Assembly (NCBI GenBank): GCA_002083435.1
Contig: LWDJ01000023.1
Location: 66,503-73,069 of the forward strand
DNA: 6,567 nt
Source: Proteobacteria bacterium SG_bin6
GTDB taxonomy: Bacteria; Pseudomonadota; Alphaproteobacteria; Sphingomonadales; Sphingomonadaceae
Direction of reading: 5' to 3'
Positions within the stretch are counted from its first letter, which is position 1. Every line of letters starts with the position of its first letter. Positions 1 through 5,994 of this stretch are shown here, one piece after another. The position numbers and the translations under genes are program-made. The notes under the pieces are model-generated. The model searched no databases. It saw only the letters and a program-made list of their open reading frames with translations, and was not told the DNA's origin.

Positions 1-2
1 GG

Positions 3-206
3 CGCGGCTATCTGGTCGGCGAGCGCGGGCCGGAACTGTTCGTGCCGACCTCCGCGGGCTCGGTCGCGCCGATGGTGGCGGGCGCGGGCGGCGCGCGCGA
101 GGTGCGCGTGGCGATCACGGTGAACGCCCCCGGCGCCGAGCCGCAGGCGCTTGCGCAGTCGAGCCGCCAGGTCGCGCGCGCGGTGCGCGCGGCCTTGGCG
201 GAATAG
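3..206 (+). CDS. Phage/GTA tail tape measure protein, C-terminal fragment
   Basis: Only the last 67 residues are visible; the start lies left of the window and the gene ends with TAG at 204-206. The fragment begins RGYLVGERGPELFVP. A Gly-x-x-Gly-Glu-x-Gly-Pro-Glu-x-hydrophobic-x-Pro stretch like this is the usual C-terminal signature of lambda-type and RcGTA-type tape measure proteins. An Ala/Arg-rich tail follows (QSSRQVARAVRAALAE), which probably forms a helix. In the family, the protein lies inside the tail tube, sets its length during assembly and is ejected at infection. Its place directly before the distal tail, hub and peptidase genes fits the g11 position of the RcGTA cluster. The motif and the gene order are seen or known; the full length and domain make-up cannot be judged. 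Confidence 0.8.
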   Translation, partial: RGYLVGERGPELFVPTSAGSVAPMVAGAGGAREVRVAITVNAPGAEPQALAQSSRQVARAVRAALAE

Positions 207-232
207 GATCGGGCGCAGGGTCCGGCCTTAAG

Positions 233-256
233 CCCTCTCCCGTTTACGGGAGAGGG
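233..256. repeat. Left hairpin, 10-bp perfect stem, TTTA loop
   Basis: The arms 233-242 and 247-256 are exact reverse complements. The hairpin begins 27 bases after the tape measure stop codon. In an mRNA it would be a very stable GC-rich stem and could protect the 3' end of the upstream message. It has only TTT after the stem, so termination is doubtful. Confidence 0.8.
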
Positions 257-309
257 TTTGGGTGAGGGTGTTCTTTTGCACGGTCACGCTCCTGAAGGCC
301 CTCACCCAA

Positions 310-333
310 CCCTCTCCCGCAAGCGGGAGAGGG
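310..333. repeat. Right hairpin, 10-11-bp perfect stem
   Basis: The arms 310-320 and 323-333 are exact reverse complements (11 bp if the innermost C-G pair is counted; more realistically a 10-bp stem with a CAAG loop). It ends 36 bases before the ribosome binding site of the distal tail gene, so it would lie in that gene's leader. Confidence 0.8.
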
Positions 334-369
334 CTAGGATTACTCTATTCCCAGCCCGCCCGTAGCGAC

Positions 370-373
370 GGAG
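370..373 (+). promoter_or_regulatory. Ribosome binding site for the distal tail gene
   Basis: GGAG lies 7 bases before the ATG at 381. It supports this ATG as the start, in agreement with the start of recognisable protein sequence (PRAGFLTRFDPRFWTVNFPRP). Confidence 0.6.
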
Positions 374-380
374 CCCCCAA

Positions 381-2651
381 ATGCCCCACAGCATCGTCCC
401 GCGCGATCACCCGCGCGCGGGCTTCCTCACCCGCTTCGATCCGCGCTTCTGGACGGTGAACTTCCCGCGCCCGATGATGGCCTCGGTCATCGCCACCGCC
501 CCCGATGCGCTGCGCGTCGATGCGGTGTTCTACCGGCAGGATGATCTCGCCGGGCTGATCTGGGAAGCCGAGGACCGCTTCGATCACCCGCTGCTCGCTT
601 ACGAAACCCGGCGCGATTTCCGCGAGGTGCGCCTGTCGTTCCGCTGGCGATCGAGCGGGGTCCGGGCGCTCGACGCGGTCAACCGCCCGGTCCTCACCAT
701 CGAGGGACGCGATGCCAGCGGCAACCCCCGCGCTTGGTATGTGCGGCTGTGGAACTATGCCCAGGGCACGCCCGAGGACGCGCGGATCACGCTCGATTTC
801 GCGGCGCTGCAAGGCGGCTTCCTGCTGCCGGGGGAGGCCGATCCGGTATGGGCGGGCGATATCGACCGGCTGTTCGTATCGCTCGTCCCCGCCGGCTATA
901 GCGGCGGCGCCGTGCCGCTGGCCGCGCCGGGGGAAAGCCGGGTCGAGCTGAGCGAGATCACCGTCGATGGACCCGGCGCGGTGATCGCGCTGGGCGACGC
1001 GATCGTCCCCGAGCACGGCCTTTCGATCGCGAGCGGTTATGACGACAGCTATAACCTTACGCCGCAACGTTTGCTGCGCAATATGCTGCACCTCGGCTAT
1101 CGCGGCGACATCAACCATTATGTCGGGATGAGCCATTATTTCCGGCTCGACGGGGCGCTGGTGACGCTCGACGGCGGCGCGCTCTGCACCCCGTGCGCCG
1201 CCTGGCACCGCGCCTTCGCGGCGGAAGCGAAGGCGCTCGGCTTCGGCGTCATCTGGTCGCTGAGCTACGAACTGTTCGACGCGCATTGCCCCGAAGGCTG
1301 GAAGCAGCGCGCGGCGGATGGCGGCCCCGCCCTCACGGGCTGGGTGCCGCCCTCGACCTTGCTCTCGCCCGCCAATGCGGAGGCGATGGCGTATCTTCAG
1401 GCGGTGGCGCGCGCGTTCATGGAAATCGGGCTCGCGGCGGGGCTCGCGCCCAAATTCCAGGTGGGGGAGCCTTGGTGGTGGCTGCCGGCGGACGGCAAGC
1501 CCTGCCTTTATGATGCCGCCGCCCGCGCCGCGCTCGGCGATCCACCGCCGATCGACCTGAACGGGCCGCAAAGCGCCGCGACGATCGCGGTGCTGGAAGC
1601 AGCGGGCGCGCTGCTCGCCCGATCGACCGCCGATCTGGCGGCGGCCGCGCGCGCGGCGGCGCCGGAGTGCGTGACGCATCTGCTGATCTACCTGCCCACC
1701 CTGCTCGATCGCGCGCGGCCCGAGGCTTACCGGCTCAATCTGCCGACCGGCTGGGCGCGGCCGGCCTTCGACATACTCCAGCTCGAGGATTATGACTGGG
1801 TCACCGCCGGCGACACCGCACAGAGCACGCGCGGGGCGACGGCGGCGACGGCGCGGCTCGGCTACCCGCCGGGCGAACAGCATTATCTCAGCGGTTTCGT
1901 GCTCCGCCCCGAGCAGGCCGCGCAGTGGCGGCTGATCGACGCCGCCGCCAGCGCGGCGCAAGCGCGCGGGGTGGCGGCGACCTTCATCTGGGCGGCACCA
2001 CAGGTGCTGCGCGACGGCTATCTCCATTTCGCGGGCGAGGATGACATGCAGGCTTTCGACGATGTGCTGTTCCCGCTGGCGCTGGGGCGCGAGGCGGAAG
2101 TGAGCCCGGCTTTCTCCACCGCGATCGTCACCAGCGCGGGCGGGCATGAGGCGCGCAACGCCAGCTGGGCGGGCGCGCGCACCCGCTATGATGTGGGGCC
2201 GGGGGTGCGCGGCGAGGCCGATATCGCAACGCTGCTCGCCTTTTTCCGTGCTCGACTTGGCCCCGCGCGCGGGTTTCGCCTGCGCGATCCGTTCGATCAG
2301 GCGAGCGCCGAGCCGCCGACCCCGCTCGATGCGCGGCTCGGCATCGGCGACGGGCAGAGCGTCCGCTTCGCGCTCGTCAAATATTATGGCGAGCAGGCGC
2401 GGCGGATCACCCGGCCGGTCGCCGGCAGCGTGCGCGTCGCCGTCGGCGGGGCCGAGACGAGCGGCTTCACGCTGGAACCGGGTGGCTGGGTGGTGCTCGA
2501 TACAGCGCCCCCGGCGGGCGTCGCGGTGACGGCGGGTTTCCGCTTCGACGTGCCGGTGCGCTTCGCCGAGGATCGGCTGAGCGTCACCCGCGCCACGTTT
2601 CTGGCGGGTGCCGCGCCCTCGGTGCCGCTCGTCGAACTGCGCGAGGATTAA
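381..2651 (+). CDS. Distal tail protein: TIM-barrel-like region fused to DUF2460 (Rcc01695 family)
   Basis: This 756-residue protein has two recognisable parts. Residues about 558-756 form a complete DUF2460/TIGR02217 domain, the RcGTA g12 distal tail protein. It begins with the family's F-x-x-V-x-FP start, then PAFSTAIVTSAGGHEARNASW, RYDVGPGVR and LLAFFRARLGPARGFRLRDP. In RcGTA this domain is a stand-alone protein of roughly 200 residues that forms the ring at the tail end. Residues 1-557 are extra. About 1-200 look beta-rich (FWTVNFPRP, VRLSFRWRSSG, WYVRLWNY). About 205-555 look like a glycoside-hydrolase-type TIM barrel, with strand-like segments GYRGDINHYVG (239-249), GFGVIWSLSYELFD (287-300), PKFQVGEPWWWLP (357-369), FDILQLEDYDW (463-473) and AATFIWAAP (532-540). 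Proteins of this build have, as I recall, been named non-contractile tail sheath in roseobacter siphophages, so an exterior sheath or carbohydrate-binding role is possible. The stop is 4 bases before the hub gene start, which indicates co-translation. DUF2460 is firm; the barrel fold and any activity are inference. Confidence 0.88.
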   Translation: MPHSIVPRDHPRAGFLTRFDPRFWTVNFPRPMMASVIATAPDALRVDAVFYRQDDLAGLIWEAEDRFDHPLLAYETRRDFREVRLSFRWRSSGVRALDAVNRPVLTIEGRDASGNPRAWYVRLWNYAQGTPEDARITLDFAALQGGFLLPGEADPVWAGDIDRLFVSLVPAGYSGGAVPLAAPGESRVELSEITVDGPGAVIALGDAIVPEHGLSIASGYDDSYNLTPQRLLRNMLHLGYRGDINHYVGMSHYFRLDGALVTLDGGALCTPCAAWHRAFAAEAKALGFGVIWSLSYELFDAHCPEGWKQRAADGGPALTGWVPPSTLLSPANAEAMAYLQAVARAFMEIGLAAGLAPKFQVGEPWWWLPADGKPCLYDAAARAALGDPPPIDLNGPQSAATIAVLEAAGALLARSTADLAAAARAAAPECVTHLLIYLPTLLDRARPEAYRLNLPTGWARPAFDILQLEDYDWVTAGDTAQSTRGATAATARLGYPPGEQHYLSGFVLRPEQAAQWRLIDAAASAAQARGVAATFIWAAPQVLRDGYLHFAGEDDMQAFDDVLFPLALGREAEVSPAFSTAIVTSAGGHEARNASWAGARTRYDVGPGVRGEADIATLLAFFRARLGPARGFRLRDPFDQASAEPPTPLDARLGIGDGQSVRFALVKYYGEQARRITRPVAGSVRVAVGGAETSGFTLEPGGWVVLDTAPPAGVAVTAGFRFDVPVRFAEDRLSVTRATFLAGAAPSVPLVELRED

Positions 2652-2655
2652 GGCG

Positions 2656-3456
2656 ATGGCGGACAGCCTCACCAGCTATGCGCTGTGCTGGCGGATCGCG
2701 CGGCGGGATGGCGTGACGATCGCCCTGACCGATCATGACCGCGATCTGGCGGTGGACGGTCTGATCCACCGCGCCGCGCCAGGGATCACCCCATCGGCGA
2801 TCAAGCGCGGCGACGGGTTCGACGCCGATACGATGGACGTGACCGGCGCGCTCACCAGCGCGGCGCTCGGCGAGACCGATCTGCTCGACGGGCGGTGGGA
2901 CGGGGCGCGGGTGGCGATCTTCGCTTATGATTGGGCGGGGGGCGGCGCGCCGCTGCCGCTCGGCGAAGGGTTGCTCGGCGCGATCGAGACGCAGGATGGC
3001 GGCTTCACCGCCGAACTGCGCGGGCCGGCGGCGCTGCTCGACCGCGCGGTGGTGGAGGCGACGAGCCCCGCCTGTCGCGCCGAGTTGGGCGACGCGCGCT
3101 GCCGGGTGGCGATGGCGGCGCGCCGCCGCTTCGCGCGGGTGACGGCGGCCGAGGACCGGCTGCTGACGCTCGACCGCGAAGAGCCTTCCGCCAACGCCTA
3201 TGGCGCGGGCTTGCTGCGCTGGTTCAGCGGGGAAAATGCCGGCCTCGACAGCGCGGTCGCCGCGTCGGACGGCGCGAGCGTGACGCTGCGCCTGCCGCCG
3301 CGCCACGCACCCGCGCCGGGCACGCTGATCGAGCTGATCGAGGGCTGCGACAAGCGTTTCGAGACCTGCCGCGATCGCTTCGCCAACGCGCTCAACTTCC
3401 GGGGCGAGCCGCATCTGCCCGGGATCGACCTGCTCACCCGCTATCCCGGCGCATGA
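2656..3456 (+). CDS. Tail hub protein, DUF2163 / phage BR0599 family (Rcc01696-like)
   Basis: This 266-residue protein matches the RcGTA g13 hub family. The N-terminus has the family pattern of a short Trp-containing strand and 'LTDHDRDL' (residues 24-31). The C-terminus has GCDKRFETCRDRFANALNFRG (about 230-250) followed by HLPGID, the strongest family signature. Cys140, Cys149, Cys231 and Cys238 form two pairs in the places where the hub protein of RcGTA, like lambda gpL, holds a [4Fe-4S] cluster. The hub closes the distal end of the tail tube and carries the baseplate. The ATG at 2656 was chosen because MADSLTSYALCWRI is the typical family start and GAGG lies 9 bases upstream; an in-frame start at 2608 would add 16 Arg/Cys-rich residues that overlap the previous gene. 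The stop overlaps the next start as ATGA, so translation is probably coupled. Confidence 0.9.
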   Translation: MADSLTSYALCWRIARRDGVTIALTDHDRDLAVDGLIHRAAPGITPSAIKRGDGFDADTMDVTGALTSAALGETDLLDGRWDGARVAIFAYDWAGGGAPLPLGEGLLGAIETQDGGFTAELRGPAALLDRAVVEATSPACRAELGDARCRVAMAARRRFARVTAAEDRLLTLDREEPSANAYGAGLLRWFSGENAGLDSAVAASDGASVTLRLPPRHAPAPGTLIELIEGCDKRFETCRDRFANALNFRGEPHLPGIDLLTRYPGA

Positions 3457-3842
3457 GCCCGCTCGCGGTCGCGCGCGCGGCGATCGGGGCGCGGTTCCGG
3501 CTCCACGGACGCGCGCCGGAGAGCGGGCTCGATTGCGTCGGCCTCGCCGGGCTGGCGGCGCGGGCGGGGGGTGTCACGGCGCCGATCCCCACGGGCTATG
3601 CGCTGCGCACCGCCGACGCCGAGGCGGTGATCGCCCGGCTCGACGCGGTGCTGGCGCGCGCGCCCGACCCGGCGCCGGGCGACCTGCTGCTGTTCCGGCC
3701 CGGCCCCGCGCAACTGCACCTCGCGATCGCCAGCGAGGCCGGCATCATCCACGCCGACGCGCATCTGCGCCGCGTGGTCGAGCGCCCCGGCCCCGCGCCC
3801 TGGCCGCTGCTCGGCGCGTGGCGGCTGCGCTGCGAGCCTTAG
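3453..3842 (+). CDS. NlpC/P60-family tail peptidase (Rcc01697-like)
   Basis: This 129-residue protein fits the small phage cell-wall peptidase family (TIGR02219-like; RcGTA g14). Visible features are GLDCVGLAGL with the expected nucleophile Cys28, then PAPGDLLLFRPG (73-84), the strand-turn element typical before the catalytic His, then QLHLAIAS with His89, and IIHADAH with His100 as the likely third polar residue. A closing VVER-x-P and WPLLGAWRL end the domain. Family members are thought to cut peptide bonds in peptidoglycan so the tail can pass the cell wall, and they sit at the tail tip. The ATG overlaps the hub stop (ATGA) and has no clear ribosome binding site, which points to translational coupling. 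A start further upstream in the same open frame would lie inside the hub gene and is rejected. The catalytic set is read by eye. Confidence 0.85.
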   Translation: MSPLAVARAAIGARFRLHGRAPESGLDCVGLAGLAARAGGVTAPIPTGYALRTADAEAVIARLDAVLARAPDPAPGDLLLFRPGPAQLHLAIASEAGIIHADAHLRRVVERPGPAPWPLLGAWRLRCEP

Positions 3843-3858
3843 CCAAACCTGTTCGAGC

Positions 3859-3862
3859 GAGG
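3859..3862 (+). promoter_or_regulatory. Ribosome binding site for the baseplate gene
   Basis: GAGG (within GCGAGG) lies 6 bases before the ATG at 3869, in the 26-base gap after the peptidase stop. It decides the start: the open frame itself extends upstream to 3533, but that part is a shadow of the peptidase gene. Confidence 0.55.
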
Positions 3863-3868
3863 CGTTTC

Positions 3869-5983
3869 ATGGCTACCTTGGTGCTCACCGTCGTCGGCGG
3901 GGTGATCGGCGGACCGATCGGCGCTTCGATCGGCGCGCTCGCCGGGCAGGCGATCGACCAGAATCTGCTGTTCAAGCCCAAGGGCCGCCAGGGGCCACGC
4001 CTCACCGAGCTGGCGGTGCAGACCTCGTCCTATGGCACGCCGATGCCCAAGCTGTTCGGCACGCTGCGCGTGGCGGGCACGGTGATCTGGTCGACCGATC
4101 TGATCGAAAGCCGCAGCACCCGGGGCGCCAAGGGCCAACCCGACGTGACGACCTATAGCTACACGGTATCGTTCGCGGTGGCGCTGTCGTCGCGGCCGAT
4201 CCGGGGAGTCGGGCGGATCTGGGCCGATGGCAAGCTGCTGCGCGGCGCGGCGGGCGACTTCAAGACGCCGACCGGGTTCCGCCTGCACCTGGGGGGCGAG
4301 GACCAGCCGCCCGATCCGCTGATCGTCTCGGCCGAAGGCACGACCCCCGCCTATCGCGGCCTGGCTTATGCGGTGTTCGAGCAGTTCCAGCTCGCCGATT
4401 ACGGCAATCGCATCCCCTCGCTCACTTTCGAAGTAATCGCCGACGAGGGCGCGTTGAGTGCCGGCGCGATCGCAACGGCGCTGAGCGATGGCGCGATCAC
4501 CGGCGACACCACGCTCCGCCTCGCCGGCTTCTCGGCCTATGGCGACAGTCTGCGCGGGGTGGTCGAGGTGCTGGCCGAGGCGAGCGGCGCCTGGGTCGCG
4601 CCCGCCGATGGTCGGCTCGCGTTGCGCGACACGCCGGTCGCGACCCGTGCGCTCGCCGACGCCGGCTTCGCCGCGCGCGGCCAAGGCCGCCGGCGCGCGC
4701 ACGCGATCACCGCGATCGAGCGCATCCCCAAAAGCTTGTCGGTCGCGCATTATGATCCGGCGCGCGACTATCAGGCCGGGCGCCAAAGCGCGCTGCGCCC
4801 GGGCGCGGGCGGGCGTGAGGAGACGCTGACGCTCGCCGCCGCGCTGGATGCCGGCGCCGCCCGCGCGGTGGCCGAGGCGGCGCTCGCCCGCGCCGAAGCC
4901 GGGCGCGAGCGGCGGCAAGTGGCGCTGAGCCTCGCCGAGTTGGACATCAGCCCCGGCGAGGTGGTGACGATCGCGGGTGCGCCCGGGCTGTGGCGGGTGA
5001 GCGGCTGGTCGCTCGAGGCGATGGTGCTGAGCCTCGACCTCGTCCGCCTCGCCGTCCCCGGCCCGGCGCCGGCGGCGAGTTCGGGCCGCGTGCTAGCAAG
5101 CCCCGACGCGGTTATCGGCACGACGCTGCTCGTCGCCGCCGAACTCCCCCCGCTCGACGATACGCCGCCGAGCGCGCCGCGCCTGATCATCGCCGCCGCC
5201 GGCACCGCGCCCGGCTGGCGGCGGGCAAGCCTGTTGCTCAGCACCGATGGCGCGCGCTTCGATCCCGCCGGTGTCACCGCGCCGCCGGCGGTGATCGGCA
5301 CGGTGCTCACCCCGCCCCGCCCGGCCGGCGGCGCGTTGCTCGACACCGCCGGCGTGATCGAGGTGCGGCTGGCGCATGACGCGATGCAGCTCGGCGACGC
5401 CGACGCGGCCGCGCTCGATGCCGGCGCGAACCTGGCGCTCGCGGGCGACGAGCTGGTGCAGTTCGGCCGCGCCGAGCCACTGGGCGACAATCGCTGGCGC
5501 CTGACACAGCTGCTGCGCGGCCGGCGCGGGACCGAGGCGGCGGCGGGGGCGCAAGCCATTGGCGACCGCTTCGTCCTGCTCGCGAACGACAGCCTCGCCA
5601 GCCTGACGGTGCCGCTCGCGAGCCTCGGTGGCCAAGCCGTGCTGCTCGCCGCGGGCCAGGGGGATAGCGCGCCGGTGCCCTTGCCCGTCGCCCTCACCGG
5701 CGCGAGCCTGCTGCCGCCGGCGCCGGTGCAGCTGCGCTTGGATCACGATGGCGTGCTGCGCTGGGCGCGGCGCAGTCGGCTCGGCTGGCGCTGGCTCGAT
5801 GGCACCGACGCCCCGCTCGGCGAGGAGAGCGAGGGCTATCAGGTCACGCTGCCAAGCGGCGCCATCGTAGCCACCGCCGCCCCGTCGCTCCCGCTGCCGG
5901 GCGATGCGGGGCGCGGCTGGATCGAGGTGCGCCAGCAAGGCGCCGCGGGGCTCTCCCCGCCGGCGCGGTTGCGGCGCGATTGA
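3869..5983 (+). CDS. Baseplate 'megatron'-type tail tip protein, short form (Rcc01698-like)
   Basis: This 704-residue protein occupies the RcGTA g15 position. The N-terminus is a glycine-zipper hydrophobic stretch (GGVIGGPIGASIGALAGQAID, about residues 10-30), followed by the conserved QTSSYGTPMPKLFGTLRVAG (51-70) and VIWSTDL. Then come TYSYTVSFAVAL (95-106), DPLI...AYRGLAYAVFEQFQLADYGNRIPSLTFEVI (149-190), a tail-protein-like domain around SLRGVVEVLAEASGAW (227-242) and ALSLAELDISPGEVV (352-366), and near the C-terminus RLTQLLRGRRGTEAA (544-558) and ERRQ-type linkers. RcGTA g15 is about 1300 residues and carries a glycoside-hydrolase-like TIM barrel after the NRIPxLxFEV motif. Here that motif runs almost directly (residues 190-215) into the next domain, so the barrel is missing. 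The protein is expected to form the tail tip or baseplate and to help in envelope crossing. No frameshift or stop is seen, so it reads as an intact short form, not a broken gene. Confidence 0.87.
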   Translation: MATLVLTVVGGVIGGPIGASIGALAGQAIDQNLLFKPKGRQGPRLTELAVQTSSYGTPMPKLFGTLRVAGTVIWSTDLIESRSTRGAKGQPDVTTYSYTVSFAVALSSRPIRGVGRIWADGKLLRGAAGDFKTPTGFRLHLGGEDQPPDPLIVSAEGTTPAYRGLAYAVFEQFQLADYGNRIPSLTFEVIADEGALSAGAIATALSDGAITGDTTLRLAGFSAYGDSLRGVVEVLAEASGAWVAPADGRLALRDTPVATRALADAGFAARGQGRRRAHAITAIERIPKSLSVAHYDPARDYQAGRQSALRPGAGGREETLTLAAALDAGAARAVAEAALARAEAGRERRQVALSLAELDISPGEVVTIAGAPGLWRVSGWSLEAMVLSLDLVRLAVPGPAPAASSGRVLASPDAVIGTTLLVAAELPPLDDTPPSAPRLIIAAAGTAPGWRRASLLLSTDGARFDPAGVTAPPAVIGTVLTPPRPAGGALLDTAGVIEVRLAHDAMQLGDADAAALDAGANLALAGDELVQFGRAEPLGDNRWRLTQLLRGRRGTEAAAGAQAIGDRFVLLANDSLASLTVPLASLGGQAVLLAAGQGDSAPVPLPVALTGASLLPPAPVQLRLDHDGVLRWARRSRLGWRWLDGTDAPLGEESEGYQVTLPSGAIVATAAPSLPLPGDAGRGWIEVRQQGAAGLSPPARLRRD

Positions 5984-5988
5984 AGGAG
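5983..5988 (+). promoter_or_regulatory. Strong ribosome binding site deciding the DUF2793 start
   Basis: AAGGAG overlaps the last base of the baseplate stop codon. It is 6 bases from the ATG at 5995 but only 3 from the ATG at 5992 and overlaps the TTG at 5980, so 5995 is the preferred start. Confidence 0.7.
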
Positions 5989-5994
5989 ACGATG

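Larger units (their letters stand above)
233..333. repeat. Two REP-like hairpin elements in inverted orientation
   Basis: The left copy (233-268) is a perfect 10-bp stem CCCTCTCCCG / CGGGAGAGGG around a TTTA loop, followed by TTTGGGTGAGGG. The right copy (299-333), read on the minus strand, is the same element with a CTTG loop and one T fewer after the stem. The two copies are therefore near-perfect reverse complements separated by 30 bases (269-298). Each can fold alone, or the whole unit can fold into one long hairpin of about 35 bp. Short dispersed palindromes of this CCCTCTCCCG type are common between genes in many GC-rich proteobacteria. Neither stem is followed by a run of T, so a classical intrinsic terminator is not supported, though RNA stabilisation or partial attenuation between the two tail genes is possible. 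Confidence 0.85.
207..380. other. Intergenic gap holding paired hairpin repeats
   Basis: This 174-base gap is the only sizeable break in an otherwise nearly gapless gene train. It holds two inverted copies of a hairpin repeat (233-268 and 299-333) and, at its right end, a GGAG ribosome binding site for the next gene. No credible coding frame fills it: the short open frame crossing 262-459 has no good start signal and runs out of frame through the next gene. No clear -35/-10 promoter pair was found. Confidence 0.7.

Noticed and set aside
233..268. Intrinsic terminator after the tape measure gene
   Set aside because: The stem is strong but only three T residues follow before a G-rich stretch, and the downstream genes appear to belong to the same operon.
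233..333. CRISPR array
   Set aside because: There are only two copies, in opposite orientation, with internal palindromes and a single 30-base gap; this is a REP-like pair.
262..459. 65-codon open frame across the repeat region
   Set aside because: It reads through the hairpin repeats and then out of frame into the distal tail gene, with no family signal and no good binding site.
2608..2655. Upstream in-frame start for the hub gene
   Set aside because: It adds 16 Arg/Cys-rich residues that overlap the distal tail gene. The start at 2656 has a suitably spaced GAGG and gives the normal family N-terminus.
345..2672. 775-codon open frame on the minus strand opposite the distal tail gene
   Set aside because: It is a shadow caused by high GC content and third-position bias. 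Its product is Arg/Ala/His-rich without recognisable domains, while the plus strand encodes a clear DUF2460 protein. Similar minus-strand frames at 2584-3414, 3839-4918, 4771-5697 and 5093-6016 were rejected for the same reason.
3533..3868. Upstream extension of the baseplate frame
   Set aside because: The residues are low-complexity Arg/Ala/Gly from the alternative frame of the peptidase gene. A ribosome binding site and a typical N-terminus begin at 3869.
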